The notes: generated by a model from the sequence alone, not told the origin. DNA of 64,000 nucleotides from Phycisphaerales bacterium (GCA_009691915.1 SIAD01000001.1:248001-312000); one strand, 5' to 3'; numbered from the stretch's first letter, positions 17,646 to 27,703 are shown. Program-made: numbers and translations.

Positions 17646-20633
17646 ATGCGCCTTCTCTGCATCGTAAGTCTGTGTGTTCTGGTCGCATTCTTCGGCCGTC
17701 CCGTCGCGGCGACCGACCGACCCACTTCGCCCACGCCGCAGGGGCGGACACCCGGCAAGAACGCCGACGATCTCTTCATGCCGGTGCACCCGATCCGCGG
17801 CACTCCAGAGCACACCGGACGACTCATCGTGATGTTTGCACCAGACGCGGAGTTCCGCGCCAGTCGCGTCGCATCGCCTGATCTCTACAGCGTTCGTGGT
17901 TTGGATGTGGGCCCCGCCGCCGGTCTGTGCATGAAGTATGGCGCCACGATCCGGCAGGCGATCAACGCCGATCCTGCGATGCTCGCCGATCTCCGCGCCC
18001 GAGCGCAGGCAAAGACGTCCGAGCCCATGCCGGATCTCGCCTCGATGATGTACCTCGAGGGGATTCCTCCAAACTTGCTCCTCAGCGCGGGCCAGGAATT
18101 CCTTGGGCTCGGGGAGGTCGCGTGGGTTGAGATCGAGGCGAAGACGGAACTCGCGCAAGGTCTCATGTCCCCGGGAATTTGCGACGCGTGCGGTGATTGC
18201 GGCCCCGATGAGCCGCCAGACTGTCGGACGGCCCCTTGCGAGTACCCGCACCCAGGCAGTACTCTAGGCCCGTCCCCCGAGTGTGGTCCGCCGACCGGGA
18301 ACTGTTTCGACATTACCGACACAGGGGTCTGCGAGAGAGTCCTTGTTATTCGGCCAGGATGCGCTACTTCGTGGGATGAAGTATGCGCGACACTGGCCAA
18401 TTTGTTTGGCCCATCTGTTTTCGGCGGCCAGGGCCCGTACGACACCTGCCTCCAGTTTCCGACGCTTCCGGTGACGAACGGCTGGCCCGAGTGGGATCCG
18501 ACTGACGAGTCTGTCCTCCTCCTCAGTTCCCCGTTCATCGAGAGTTCACGAGGCGGCTCCATCAATGCGCAGTGCTGCCGGACGGTCTGCTTCGAGGATG
18601 TCACTTGCTGCAATGTCTCGTGGGATCTCAGCTGCACGGCGATCGCGATCGGTCTCTATGACGACTGCTACTCGACCGTCGGCTACACATTCCCCGGCGG
18701 CGGTGGAGGCGGCAATCCTCAGACACCGAGCAAACAGTCGGCGTCTCCTCTCTACAGCGCAGCGATGCTCGAAGATCCGCCGCCGCCTGAGGCCCAGCCC
18801 GGCAGTGCGGCTCTCGCTCTCTACACGACTGCGGAAAGGGCGCCCGATCCTTACACAGGCCCGAATCCGCCGCCTACTGACCTCGGACCGTTCACGACCT
18901 TCGCGTCGGTGACTGGATTCCGAGGAGGCGGACTGGATGTCGCCGCCTTCGCGTCGCTCCTGGCGCAGTTCCCGGGCACGGCAGGTCCCCAGCTTCCGCG
19001 AGTGAAGGTTGCCCTCGTGGAACCGTCGGCGTTGGTCAATCACGAAGACCTCATCGACCCGGCGACCGGCCTGTCGAAGGTCACAGTCGAGCCGGGGCAG
19101 ACACCGCTGGTCATCAACGATCAGCAGTCGCCTCCGCCAGGATTCTCCGGCGCGTTCGCGACTGCTCCCATGCACGGCACCGCCAACCTTGGAATCCTCT
19201 TCGCCAACGAGAACGAGTTTGGCGTCACGGGAGTCATTCCCGACGCTGACGCGTACTTCTTTCCAACCGAGTCCTTTGAAGAGCAGGGCCGGACGCTGAC
19301 GGCGATGACAAACGCTGTGAGTGCGCTAACCGCGCCCACAACGGCCGATCCCAACCCCGGCAATGTCATTGTGATGCCAATCTCGGAAGCAGGACAGCCA
19401 CTGACGATTAGCGAGTCCCGTGGCTCCGTGATTGCGACGGGACTCGCGCTGGGCGTCAACTTTGTGGTCGCGGCCGGAAATGCAGCACAGGCAATCAACG
19501 CGCCCTGGACTGATGCCGGGGACGCGATTGTCGTCGGTGGCTGCTGGCCCGGGTTCCAATCAATCACTGCTCCCGCTGGCAGCACAGTATTCCCTGGTTT
19601 GAACTACTGCCGCTCTCCCTTGAGCAATTATACTGGCGCCGGAACGGTTCAGATTTCGGCGTGGGGCGCCGGGGTCTGCACACTCGGCTACGGGGACCTG
19701 TTCTGTGGTGCCAACGGCCCGGCATCCACCGATCCGGCTGTGGCCGAATACGAAATCAATCGACTCCGCACCTATACGGCAACATTTGCGGGAACAAGCG
19801 CTGCAACCGCGCAGATCGCCGGCGTAGTCGCCCTAGTCCAGGCACTAGCAAAGCAGGTGTATGAGGGGTCGCCATTCGCGCCGGAGAACATGATCGAAAT
19901 CGTTTCGGACCCGCAGAGCAAGTTCCTACAGTGCGGTCAGCCCGTCCCGACCAGCTTTGCCGTTGGATCGGCCGACCTCGGTGACACGCTTGCTGCCGAG
20001 CTCGGGACCACGGCCCTCATCGGAGGTTTTCCCAACCTCGGGCAGATGGGGGTGTCGGCAATCACCGGAGACTTCTACGACGGCAACGGAGCGGTCTTCA
20101 AGATCGTGTGCGGCACGCTGATCTCGGGAACTCAGTTCAGCATTCGCAGCGCCGACGACAAGTTTGTGAAAGCGCGCACTGCCCGACCACGCAGCAACTC
20201 ATCAGGTTCAGGGCTGGGACCGCCCCTCTTGTACCCGCCGAGCCAGCGAATACTCGATGTTCAGGTGACGCGTTCGACTGACCTCCAGTCGCCGGCGGAT
20301 CTCGCTAGGATTTCGGTAATAGTGCGCGGCCAGACTTCCGGTTTCGGCTCCGCGATGTGCCTTGTGTTCCTCTACAATGGCGCCATGAACCGTTGGCAGT
20401 TCTTGCCACCATTTGTGCTGAATCTCACGGCGACAAACAACAACCTTACGTACACACTGGGCGCGTGTGCCAACCCGGCCAATCACTCCTATGTCGGTCC
20501 CGCTGGCGTGCAGATGACCTGCCGTGTTGTCGGCGTCCCGTTCGGCGGGCTCGGACAGGCGCAGCTCTGGCTCGATCAAGTGCTGATCAATTACAACTCC
20601 CCTGCCATCCCCGTATCGCCACCCTGTCCGTGA
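17646..20633 (+). CDS. secreted subtilisin-like (S8) protein with Glu at the catalytic Asp position
   Basis: 995 residues from ATG 17646 (GTG 17634 is possible but lacks a ribosome site). Signal peptide at 1-26 (LLCIVSLCVLVAFF, cleavage near VAA-TD). A Cys-rich segment at about 180-340 contains two copies of a CATSWDEVC / CCNVSWDLSC-type motif. The S8 domain follows: VALVEPSALVNHEDL where VAVIDxG is usual (Glu459 for the triad Asp), MHGTANLGILF (His510), VVAAGNAAQ (oxyanion Asn), and FAGTSAATAQIAG (Ser718). His, Asn and Ser are kept. The C-terminal 250 residues look like beta-rich extracellular domains. Secretion and fold are clear; proteolytic activity is uncertain because of Asp to Glu. No dockerin-like tail is seen. 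Confidence 0.85.
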   Translation: MRLLCIVSLCVLVAFFGRPVAATDRPTSPTPQGRTPGKNADDLFMPVHPIRGTPEHTGRLIVMFAPDAEFRASRVASPDLYSVRGLDVGPAAGLCMKYGATIRQAINADPAMLADLRARAQAKTSEPMPDLASMMYLEGIPPNLLLSAGQEFLGLGEVAWVEIEAKTELAQGLMSPGICDACGDCGPDEPPDCRTAPCEYPHPGSTLGPSPECGPPTGNCFDITDTGVCERVLVIRPGCATSWDEVCATLANLFGPSVFGGQGPYDTCLQFPTLPVTNGWPEWDPTDESVLLLSSPFIESSRGGSINAQCCRTVCFEDVTCCNVSWDLSCTAIAIGLYDDCYSTVGYTFPGGGGGGNPQTPSKQSASPLYSAAMLEDPPPPEAQPGSAALALYTTAERAPDPYTGPNPPPTDLGPFTTFASVTGFRGGGLDVAAFASLLAQFPGTAGPQLPRVKVALVEPSALVNHEDLIDPATGLSKVTVEPGQTPLVINDQQSPPPGFSGAFATAPMHGTANLGILFANENEFGVTGVIPDADAYFFPTESFEEQGRTLTAMTNAVSALTAPTTADPNPGNVIVMPISEAGQPLTISESRGSVIATGLALGVNFVVAAGNAAQAINAPWTDAGDAIVVGGCWPGFQSITAPAGSTVFPGLNYCRSPLSNYTGAGTVQISAWGAGVCTLGYGDLFCGANGPASTDPAVAEYEINRLRTYTATFAGTSAATAQIAGVVALVQALAKQVYEGSPFAPENMIEIVSDPQSKFLQCGQPVPTSFAVGSADLGDTLAAELGTTALIGGFPNLGQMGVSAITGDFYDGNGAVFKIVCGTLISGTQFSIRSADDKFVKARTARPRSNSSGSGLGPPLLYPPSQRILDVQVTRSTDLQSPADLARISVIVRGQTSGFGSAMCLVFLYNGAMNRWQFLPPFVLNLTATNNNLTYTLGACANPANHSYVGPAGVQMTCRVVGVPFGGLGQAQLWLDQVLINYNSPAIPVSPPCP

Positions 20634-20684
20634 CCGCCGTGCTCTCAACGACGCCTTGCGCCCACCGATTCTCGATCGGTTCCC

Positions 20685-20712
20685 TTGACAATCTGCGAGT
20701 CAGGCGTATGGT
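20685..20712 (+). promoter_or_regulatory. sigma-70-type promoter candidate
   Basis: TTGACA (20685-20690), a 16-base spacer, then TATGGT (20707-20712), in the 205-base gap before the metalloprotease gene at 20839. A hairpin ACCGAT-TCTCG-ATCGGT (20664-20680) lies just before it and may end the previous transcript. A second -10-like TATACT occurs at 20762-20767. Confidence 0.4.
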
Positions 20713-20838
20713 GAAACCATCACCTGCGGGGCGTCGCGGGAAACAATCGGGTCTGGCGAGTTATACTTCCACCCGTTGCGTGATTATTGCCCCTGACCGA
20801 ACGATGCAGGTTTCCACGAGTCCCAAGACCACCTACCC

Positions 20839-23800
20839 ATGAAGACTGTGCCCTACTCCGCCCTTGCTCTTGCGACGATGGCCATAACAACGCTCTCGAT
20901 CGCCACCAGTTCCACAGACAAGCGCTTGGCGGCGCGATCCACCCCCGCCGCCGCGGCGCCGCAACTCGGCACAGGCCCGACACTGGGTGCAGCAATCGGC
21001 GGGTTGGGACCAAACGGTGCGCAGCTCAATGAACTCAACTACTCCGCTCTCGGTGCCCCCAACCTCACTTCCGATGCTGTCAGGACGCTCAAGGTCGGCG
21101 ACCATGTGGCGATTCCGCTGCCCGAGGGAGGCGTTCTCGACTTCGTAGTAAGTTGGCGGTCGTGGACTGCGGCCGATGAGCAGCAGGTGCACCTTCGGCA
21201 GGGTCTGAGCCCTAACGCGACCTACGGCATCATCTCTCAAGTTGGTCCACGGCTGACAGGGTTCTTCCAGCGGCGCGATGGTGTGGCGTACGCCTTGGTT
21301 CCAACGGAGCACGGCTGGTCGCGAGTGACTGAGCGCCCCAACTATGGTGACCTCGAGTGCGGGGTCGATCGGGTCCGGGCGCAGGCTCCTCATGCCAGCG
21401 AGGATCGTGTCCATCCCGAGGGAGGACTCGCTGGCGCGGTGACCCCGTGCCCGCCAGAAGTCACGCCGTTCTATGTTCCCCCGGGGCTCAAGAAGGACAG
21501 TGGGATCGTCATCGATGTGCTCTTTGTCTTCTCAGTCGATGCCAACGATGAGATCGTGTCGGGCGGACTCACCGCCTACGACCAGGCAGTCATCACCGTG
21601 GCTCAGGCCAACCTGGCGCTCAAGAACTCAACTGAGCAAGGGGCAACGGGCTTCGACGGCCAGGATCAGGACAATGAACTCAATCAGAATTGTGGGTATG
21701 ACGGCCCATACGCCTTCGGCGCCGCTGTCAACGGTGTCATTGACGCGCCTAACGCACCCGATGGCCCGTTCTCGTGCGACAAAGAGGATCCAGCCATGCG
21801 CGCGGAGCACCTCGCCAAAGCCGGCGTGAGCCCCGCAGAGGGCGATGTCTGCACGCCGAGAATCAGGCTTGTTGCTGCACTCGTCTGCGATGGTTTCTTC
21901 GGCTCAGAAGAGCCCTTTGTCAGTACTGGTCAGGCAGTCGATCTCGCACGCATCGAGGATCCCACCGACGGAATCCTCGACTATGTCCAGCTCTGGCGTG
22001 ACGCGCTGGGTGCTGATTCCGTCGCTTTGATCGGGAAGGACTACGGATCGGACAGCGCGTTCGTCGGCCTTGCGTCTGTCATGAACGACGCCAATACCTT
22101 TCCTCAGGGAATGGCTGGACTCTCGATTCCCGCGAACCCCCATCCCATTGTGGACGAGACAAACCCTGCCGTCGGCCTGGGCGGCACAGGGAGTATCTCG
22201 ACCTTGCAGGCATTCTCGGAGTCCCCATACTGTCTCCTCGATCTCGAGATCCTCGGAGACTTGACCTACGCGCACGAATTGGGCCACAACTTCGGCTGCC
22301 AGCACAACCACGAGAACGGCGCAGAGACGCAGAATGCCCTCTTCCCCGATTCATTTGGTTTCCGTGACGAGGACGCAAAGGGCGGCTTCCGGACCATCAT
22401 GTCGTACGGCGACCAGTGGACCAGGCTCCCAGGGTTTTCGAACCCCAAAAAGCGCTGGGTCGACTTCGTCGATGCGAACGGCGACCCCATTGCAGACGAC
22501 ACAGATTTTGCAGGCAAGGAGTTCGACTTCAAGTGCTTTGCCATCGACGGCACCGGAACCGGCGCCAACTATGTTGCCTCGAGCGGGGTCCCTACGAACA
22601 CCTGTACCGTCGAAGGAGACGATGATCCAGCCGAAGCTGCCGCCATGGTCGTCGGACCCAGCGACTCCGTCATTGAAGACAACGCCAAGGAGTCTGCCTA
22701 CAACGCGCGTTCGATTTCGCAGGTGAAGTTCGACTTTGCCAAGTTCCGGTGCAGCATCTTCGCACCGGTCGATTGCAACAACAATCTCATTGACGACTTC
22801 GTCGAGTCACTCGACGGGACGAATGAGGACTGCGATGCGAACGGCATCCCCGACGAGTGCGAAACGGCGGTTGAGGATCCTGGGATCCCCAGCCCGATTG
22901 ACTGCAATCAGGATCAGATTCCAGACAGTTGCAATATTGCCAACGGCGACAGTCAGGATGTCAACGCCAACGGAATCCCCGACGAGTGCGAGGATTCGAC
23001 CCTCCTCTTCCGCGAGACATTCGAGAACATCCCGCTTGGGAGCCACGACAGTGAACTGCCCATCTGCAAGGTCGCCCCGGCGACCCTCGCCGAGATCAGG
23101 CTGACTGATCCGGAGTTCCCGGAGTACTTCGCGACAATCGAGTCGACCGATTACAGCCCAGACCCGCTCGACACCGCATTCGTGTACTCCGATTTCGTGC
23201 CGAGTCTCTTCCAGTACGCGCTGGGAGAAAACGGCAACATGAACCTGAGAGGTGTCCTTGGCCAGGGATTCGGAATGGCGTTCGGCAATCGGGCATTCGG
23301 CCAGCGACTCGACTTCAATGCGGAGACCGGCGATTTCTCCTCGGGTAACGGGGTTGTCATCATCAAGCTCGCGCGATCGGCAGCCGAGGCCCGCTTCTAT
23401 CTCAACGCGGCTGACTTCGCGAGCTACTTCGCGTTCGACCCTCCACTGCCAAATCTCGTGAATCACCCCTACCTCGAAGAGAACATTGTCGTCGTCGATG
23501 CGATCAGTGTTGACCCACTCACCGGCGCCGAGACTGTCGTCTCACAGAAGCAGTACGACCTGCGCGGCGTCCAGACACCTGCTGTTCCAAGTGGGTTTGA
23601 GTTTGCCATCATTCGAGCCGAGCCGGGAGCACCCGCAATCTCGTTCGACAAGATCATCATTACTGGCGCGTTCATTGCGCTCGACAACCTTTCACTCGAC
23701 CTCGGACAGGAGTTTGAACCATGCGGCGCGGATATCGCCGGAGGGGATCCTGTGCAGGGACTGCCCACTCCGGATGGCCATGTCCGCGCTGACGATCTCC

Positions 23801-23958
23801 TCGTGGTGCTGGCGACTTTCGGACTCACCGTCGATCCGGGGAGTCCGCTGACCGGCATTGCCGACATTAATGGTGACGGCTTTGTCGATGCGTTTGATCT
23901 CGTCGAGATCTTCTCAGCTTGGGGAACCTGCCCCGGCAGTGGCGTTCCCGGCGGCTGA
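20839..23958 (+). CDS. secreted metzincin (M12B/reprolysin-like) with dockerin-like C-terminus
   Basis: 1039 residues. Signal peptide at 1-25. The zinc site HELGHNFGCQH is at residues 479-489 (HExxHxxxxxH), with a Met-turn IMSYGD about 35 residues later, as in metzincins of the reprolysin/snapalysin-like groups. After the protease domain come three DCN..N.I.D-type repeats (bases 22771-22998), then a beta-rich domain of about 230 residues. Last come two dockerin-like motifs (DGHVRADDLLVVLATFG and DINGDGFVDAFDLVEIFSAWG) ending GTCPG. All catalytic residues are present, so it should be an active secreted endopeptidase. The tail is probably a sorting or anchoring device. It has its own promoter candidate upstream. 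Confidence 0.9.
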   Translation: MKTVPYSALALATMAITTLSIATSSTDKRLAARSTPAAAAPQLGTGPTLGAAIGGLGPNGAQLNELNYSALGAPNLTSDAVRTLKVGDHVAIPLPEGGVLDFVVSWRSWTAADEQQVHLRQGLSPNATYGIISQVGPRLTGFFQRRDGVAYALVPTEHGWSRVTERPNYGDLECGVDRVRAQAPHASEDRVHPEGGLAGAVTPCPPEVTPFYVPPGLKKDSGIVIDVLFVFSVDANDEIVSGGLTAYDQAVITVAQANLALKNSTEQGATGFDGQDQDNELNQNCGYDGPYAFGAAVNGVIDAPNAPDGPFSCDKEDPAMRAEHLAKAGVSPAEGDVCTPRIRLVAALVCDGFFGSEEPFVSTGQAVDLARIEDPTDGILDYVQLWRDALGADSVALIGKDYGSDSAFVGLASVMNDANTFPQGMAGLSIPANPHPIVDETNPAVGLGGTGSISTLQAFSESPYCLLDLEILGDLTYAHELGHNFGCQHNHENGAETQNALFPDSFGFRDEDAKGGFRTIMSYGDQWTRLPGFSNPKKRWVDFVDANGDPIADDTDFAGKEFDFKCFAIDGTGTGANYVASSGVPTNTCTVEGDDDPAEAAAMVVGPSDSVIEDNAKESAYNARSISQVKFDFAKFRCSIFAPVDCNNNLIDDFVESLDGTNEDCDANGIPDECETAVEDPGIPSPIDCNQDQIPDSCNIANGDSQDVNANGIPDECEDSTLLFRETFENIPLGSHDSELPICKVAPATLAEIRLTDPEFPEYFATIESTDYSPDPLDTAFVYSDFVPSLFQYALGENGNMNLRGVLGQGFGMAFGNRAFGQRLDFNAETGDFSSGNGVVIIKLARSAAEARFYLNAADFASYFAFDPPLPNLVNHPYLEENIVVVDAISVDPLTGAETVVSQKQYDLRGVQTPAVPSGFEFAIIRAEPGAPAISFDKIIITGAFIALDNLSLDLGQEFEPCGADIAGGDPVQGLPTPDGHVRADDLLVVLATFGLTVDPGSPLTGIADINGDGFVDAFDLVEIFSAWGTCPGSGVPGG
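22771..22998 (+). repeat. DCxxNxIPDxCE protein repeats
   Basis: Inside the metzincin gene, three successive segments encode variants of an acidic, Cys-bearing calcium-loop-like repeat (DCNNNLIDDF, DCDANGIPDECE, DCNQDQIPDSC, DVNANGIPDECE). Such repeats are frequent linkers in Phycisphaerae-type exoproteins and resemble thrombospondin type 3 repeats. Confidence 0.6.
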
Positions 23959-23990
23959 TTCACTCACAAGGACCAAGACACGAGACTCTC

Positions 23991-25808
23991 ATGCTGACTC
24001 CATTCCTCATTGCGTCGCAGGCTTTTGTTCTCCAGTCGCTCGCTTCGGGACCCGAGGCCAGCCCGCAGAGACAAGACGCTGTCCTCGTTGTCCATGAAGG
24101 CAAATCGCCTTCGGGGGAAGATCTCGTATTCGTGTCGACACCGATCAGCGTTGGCGACGGTGCCCCGGTCTCTCTCGCGGAACTCCGCGACGCGGCGCGG
24201 AAGTCGCAGGCGGCGATCCTCCGCGCGGCGACGGAGTTCACCGTCGATGAAACCCTCGGCGGCCGGCCAAAGCACGCGAAGGATGGAAGCGACAGTGGCG
24301 GTGGCGACTCATCCGACGGCGGGATCGCGGGAGGCCCGCCGCAATCGGATTTCGACCTCGTCTTTCAGATCAGCTCGACGACTGTCATCCCGAATTCGAT
24401 CGCCACGCAGTTCTACGCGGCCCTGGCAAGCATCGAGCGGTACTTTGAGTCGCAGATCCTGACGGCGACACAGGTCCGGATTCGGATGGCGTATGTCCAA
24501 CTCTCCCCTGGACGCCTAGGCATGACCTCGTGCCGGTACGCCGTCAAGCCCATTCCACAAGTCTTTGCCGCGGTCAATGGGCAGCAGCCCAACGACGGCG
24601 ACGATGTCCAGTCGACTCCCGTGTCAACGACTCTGCCGACTCGCTACAGCGGCATCAGCATCAGTGTCACGCCTGAGGATCGTGTCTATGTCACGCAGGC
24701 GCTCCAGAAGGCCTTGGGGATCTATGCGGGATCTGGGCTCGGGGAACTCGCCTATGACGGCGTGATCACCTTGAACAATTCGATCCAGTGGGACTTCGAC
24801 CCTTCCAATGGACTCATGCAAGGCACGACCTATCTCTACTCGTTTCAGGACGCGATCGTCCGTGAGTTGATGCAGGTGCTGGGCACGGTGGCTGGGGCGG
24901 ACTTTCTTACCCGCGACTGCACGGTAATGGATTTCTCCCGGTTCCAGCAGGATGTCATCAGCCCAGCGCTCGTGGTAGTCGATCCAGCGACCATGGGTGC
25001 CCCACCGCCGTCTTGCTCAGATGTCAATGACGACATGATCGACGCTCTAGTTGGCGGCGGCCACCTCCCGGGGGGGCATGCGCTCGACTACAACCCGGGG
25101 CTCAACAAGGACACGATCGCCGCCGCGGCCGCACTGGCCCCGCCAGTGACGGCAATCCAATTGATGACGGCTGTCGGAGGTGGTACAGCACCACCGCCAG
25201 AGTTGTACCTCATCTACCAGATGCGTGGACTTCTTGACTCTGCGGGCACCCCACTGACTCCCGAGCAAGGGAACACCTTTGATGACGCGCGCCTTCCGAC
25301 CACTGTCCCAACGGAGATCACAGCATTCCCCGACGGTGCAACGCAGACGGTGGTGCCAGTCAATGGCGGAGCCCGATGTGCCTTCGTCGACTATCAACGG
25401 AGCCCTTACAATTTGGGCGGCATCGTGACTCAGGTGAACTTCTTCGGTGCGTGCCCACGGCTTGTTGCGCGCAACAGCCCCTCGGATGGATCCATCCTGA
25501 ACTTTCTCCAGGACACGGCGCGTGATCCGGACGATTTCGAGCTGAGGATGTACGACGGAACTCCCATTCGTGGGATCTTTGTGATCCAAGACGAACTTGC
25601 CGAACTCTCGACACGGTGCCTCATGGGGCGAACCATGTCGCGCGGGGTCACCTGGTACAGCCGGGATCCTCTGGCGATCCCACCTTACTCAGTCCCGCTG
25701 GGGGCCCTCCCGGACTTTCTTACGAAGCGAGAGTGGCTGATCCTCGACTCGATGGGCTGGGCGGTGAACGCCTCTGGCGCGCTGGCGATTGACGCGACCA
25801 CCGAGTGA
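23991..25808 (+). CDS. secreted metalloprotease-fold protein lacking the zinc motif, copy A
   Basis: 605 residues from ATG 23991. The N-terminal 18 residues are a short signal peptide, followed by a low-complexity Gly/Ser/Asp linker (about 96-112). The C-terminal 480 residues follow the plan of large secreted matrixin-like metalloproteases: WDFDPSNG, then the helix that should carry HEIGHALGF, then closing ILDSMGWAV. At the zinc helix the sequence is RELMQVLGT (R291, E292, Q295): both His are replaced and only the Glu stays. It is paralogous to the next gene. It is likely a catalytically dead, possibly binding, exoprotein. The family assignment comes from motif order and is less certain than the loss of the HExxH. 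Confidence 0.75.
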   Translation: MLTPFLIASQAFVLQSLASGPEASPQRQDAVLVVHEGKSPSGEDLVFVSTPISVGDGAPVSLAELRDAARKSQAAILRAATEFTVDETLGGRPKHAKDGSDSGGGDSSDGGIAGGPPQSDFDLVFQISSTTVIPNSIATQFYAALASIERYFESQILTATQVRIRMAYVQLSPGRLGMTSCRYAVKPIPQVFAAVNGQQPNDGDDVQSTPVSTTLPTRYSGISISVTPEDRVYVTQALQKALGIYAGSGLGELAYDGVITLNNSIQWDFDPSNGLMQGTTYLYSFQDAIVRELMQVLGTVAGADFLTRDCTVMDFSRFQQDVISPALVVVDPATMGAPPPSCSDVNDDMIDALVGGGHLPGGHALDYNPGLNKDTIAAAAALAPPVTAIQLMTAVGGGTAPPPELYLIYQMRGLLDSAGTPLTPEQGNTFDDARLPTTVPTEITAFPDGATQTVVPVNGGARCAFVDYQRSPYNLGGIVTQVNFFGACPRLVARNSPSDGSILNFLQDTARDPDDFELRMYDGTPIRGIFVIQDELAELSTRCLMGRTMSRGVTWYSRDPLAIPPYSVPLGALPDFLTKREWLILDSMGWAVNASGALAIDATTE

Positions 25809-25900
25809 CTGCAACAACTGGTACCCGCGGGGCGTGCTGCCCCGACCTGCCGCCGCGACTGACATGAGTTGCGGCGGCTTGATTTGGTAGCCTCGCATTC

Positions 25901-27634
25901 ATGCCGTCTACCACGATCATTTGGCTTGCACTTGTCGCTCTCGCCGCTAGTTCCAGCGCACCTCGATTGGCGGCGGCGGGTCTCGATGCCGAACCAAGTC
26001 CAGCATTCGTCGAGTGGGACACTTCGCGTGCGGGAATCGCGGCAGAGTGTCAGGGGACGGCATGGATGCCGATTGCTTCCGCTAAGGACCGCGCACTGAC
26101 CGACGAGGGATTCCAACAAATGGTCAAGGGAATCAAGGCGCAGGAACTGATCGACGCGCCCCTCCAGACCATCACGGTTGTCGGACAGGGCGGCGCTCAG
26201 GGAGGCGTCGCTGGCAACGGCTCGGTCATCTTTGTTCTCGCATCGGTCCCCGCCGATGTCGTCATGCCGGTGTTTCAGGCAGTGCAGGCAGTTGCCAACT
26301 ATCTCCAGGCAACGATTTCGCTGGCCACGAATGTCACGATCAAGGTGCAGTTCCAGAGTCTCGCAGCTCCGACGATCTCTGTCGTGAGCGCGCGAGTCTC
26401 TGCCCAGAACCCCTCCCCCACGCTCGCAAGCCTGATCGCCTCGGGCTCGTCGGGAGCGACCCTGGATGACGCACGATTCATGCCGAACCCCCCCGCGCCC
26501 TACGGGACCGGCCCGGCGATCAACGGGAAGTGGCGGGTCTTCTATTCAAACATCCAGTCAAACGGGAAGAACCGGTACACCTCGGAGAACCGGCTCTTTT
26601 GGACAAACGCCAACCTCCGTGCGGCGTGGATCTATGCGCTGCCAAACCTCTCGTACTTCGACGGGACCATCACCTTCACGACCGATACGACCACGCTCGC
26701 GCTCTACGACTTCGACCCATCCGACGGAATCCCCGCTGGCGGCATCTCTTTTCAGGATTGGCTCGTGCGCATGACGGTCGTCAACATGGGGTGGCTCTCG
26801 TCCATCCAGGCGAACCTCGCCGGCGACAGCTGCATCCTGGACATGTATCGGTTCCGTAGCGACATTCTCGCGGAGGACACCAACGGAACAGTGGGCTCTC
26901 TCCCCACCGACTTCGGGTACCTCACGCAGGAACCCGCCGCCTTCGCCTCAATCTTCGTGGGACTGGACTGTGACGATGTCTCCGAGACCCTGGAGACAGT
27001 CATCGACAATGGCGGAACATTCAGCGACTCGAACCTCGGGCTCTTCGCTCCTGACTATAACCCCGGGGGGTATCGGCCGTTTCGCACAGCGCTCGCCCTC
27101 AACTCGCCCTTTCCTACAACCGAAGCGCAGGCCGCGTTCGTCTCGTCGAATTACGGTGCTGCGCTCAGTGGTTTTTCTGCCTATGGAACGGCAATCCGCA
27201 ATCAGTTCGGAGGATCCGGAATCTTCGACGATCAGCAACTGATTCCGCTTCCTCCCATCGCGCTGAGGACTCGCTACCTCGACTACACGATGCCCTCGTA
27301 TGTCAGCCAGCAGGGATTCTGCTACCTCATCGACTACAACCCCACCTACCCGGGCTACTACGGACGGTTCGTGGTTCGCGGGCTGAACCTCACGCCCGGC
27401 GAAGTCATTCTGAACTTCGTGACCGGGCTCAACGGTTCGACCACAGACGACTCGGCTACGGGCGTCGACTTTGAGGTTTCGCTGATCGACGACACCAACG
27501 GCGCGGCAGGTTTCCTCGATGCCGACTCGGTCATGGGCCAGGCGGTGATCCCAAATGGAACGACCTACTACCCCACATTCCTGAGCCCGACGGAACTCAA
27601 GGTCATCGATTGCCTTGGGTGGGACGTCCCCTGA
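25901..27634 (+). CDS. secreted metalloprotease-fold protein lacking the zinc motif, copy B
   Basis: 577 residues with an N-terminal signal peptide (WLALVALAASSSAP, cleavage near AAA). It shares with copy A the landmarks DFDPSDGIPAG, a following amphipathic helix, DYNPG (about residue 387) and a terminal LKVIDCLGWDV, so the two are diverged tandem paralogues. At the zinc helix it reads RMTVVNMGWLSS (R290, M291, V294): all three HExxH residues are lost. The region 25809-25900 between the copies carries nothing obvious. A pseudoenzyme role (binding, inhibition, surface structure) is inferred. Confidence 0.75.
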   Translation: MPSTTIIWLALVALAASSSAPRLAAAGLDAEPSPAFVEWDTSRAGIAAECQGTAWMPIASAKDRALTDEGFQQMVKGIKAQELIDAPLQTITVVGQGGAQGGVAGNGSVIFVLASVPADVVMPVFQAVQAVANYLQATISLATNVTIKVQFQSLAAPTISVVSARVSAQNPSPTLASLIASGSSGATLDDARFMPNPPAPYGTGPAINGKWRVFYSNIQSNGKNRYTSENRLFWTNANLRAAWIYALPNLSYFDGTITFTTDTTTLALYDFDPSDGIPAGGISFQDWLVRMTVVNMGWLSSIQANLAGDSCILDMYRFRSDILAEDTNGTVGSLPTDFGYLTQEPAAFASIFVGLDCDDVSETLETVIDNGGTFSDSNLGLFAPDYNPGGYRPFRTALALNSPFPTTEAQAAFVSSNYGAALSGFSAYGTAIRNQFGGSGIFDDQQLIPLPPIALRTRYLDYTMPSYVSQQGFCYLIDYNPTYPGYYGRFVVRGLNLTPGEVILNFVTGLNGSTTDDSATGVDFEVSLIDDTNGAAGFLDADSVMGQAVIPNGTTYYPTFLSPTELKVIDCLGWDVP

Positions 27635-27703
27635 GTCCGTGCCGCGAGACCCATCGGACTCCATCGTTGGACCGATTGCTACACTCGCTCCAGCTCTGTG
27701 TGA

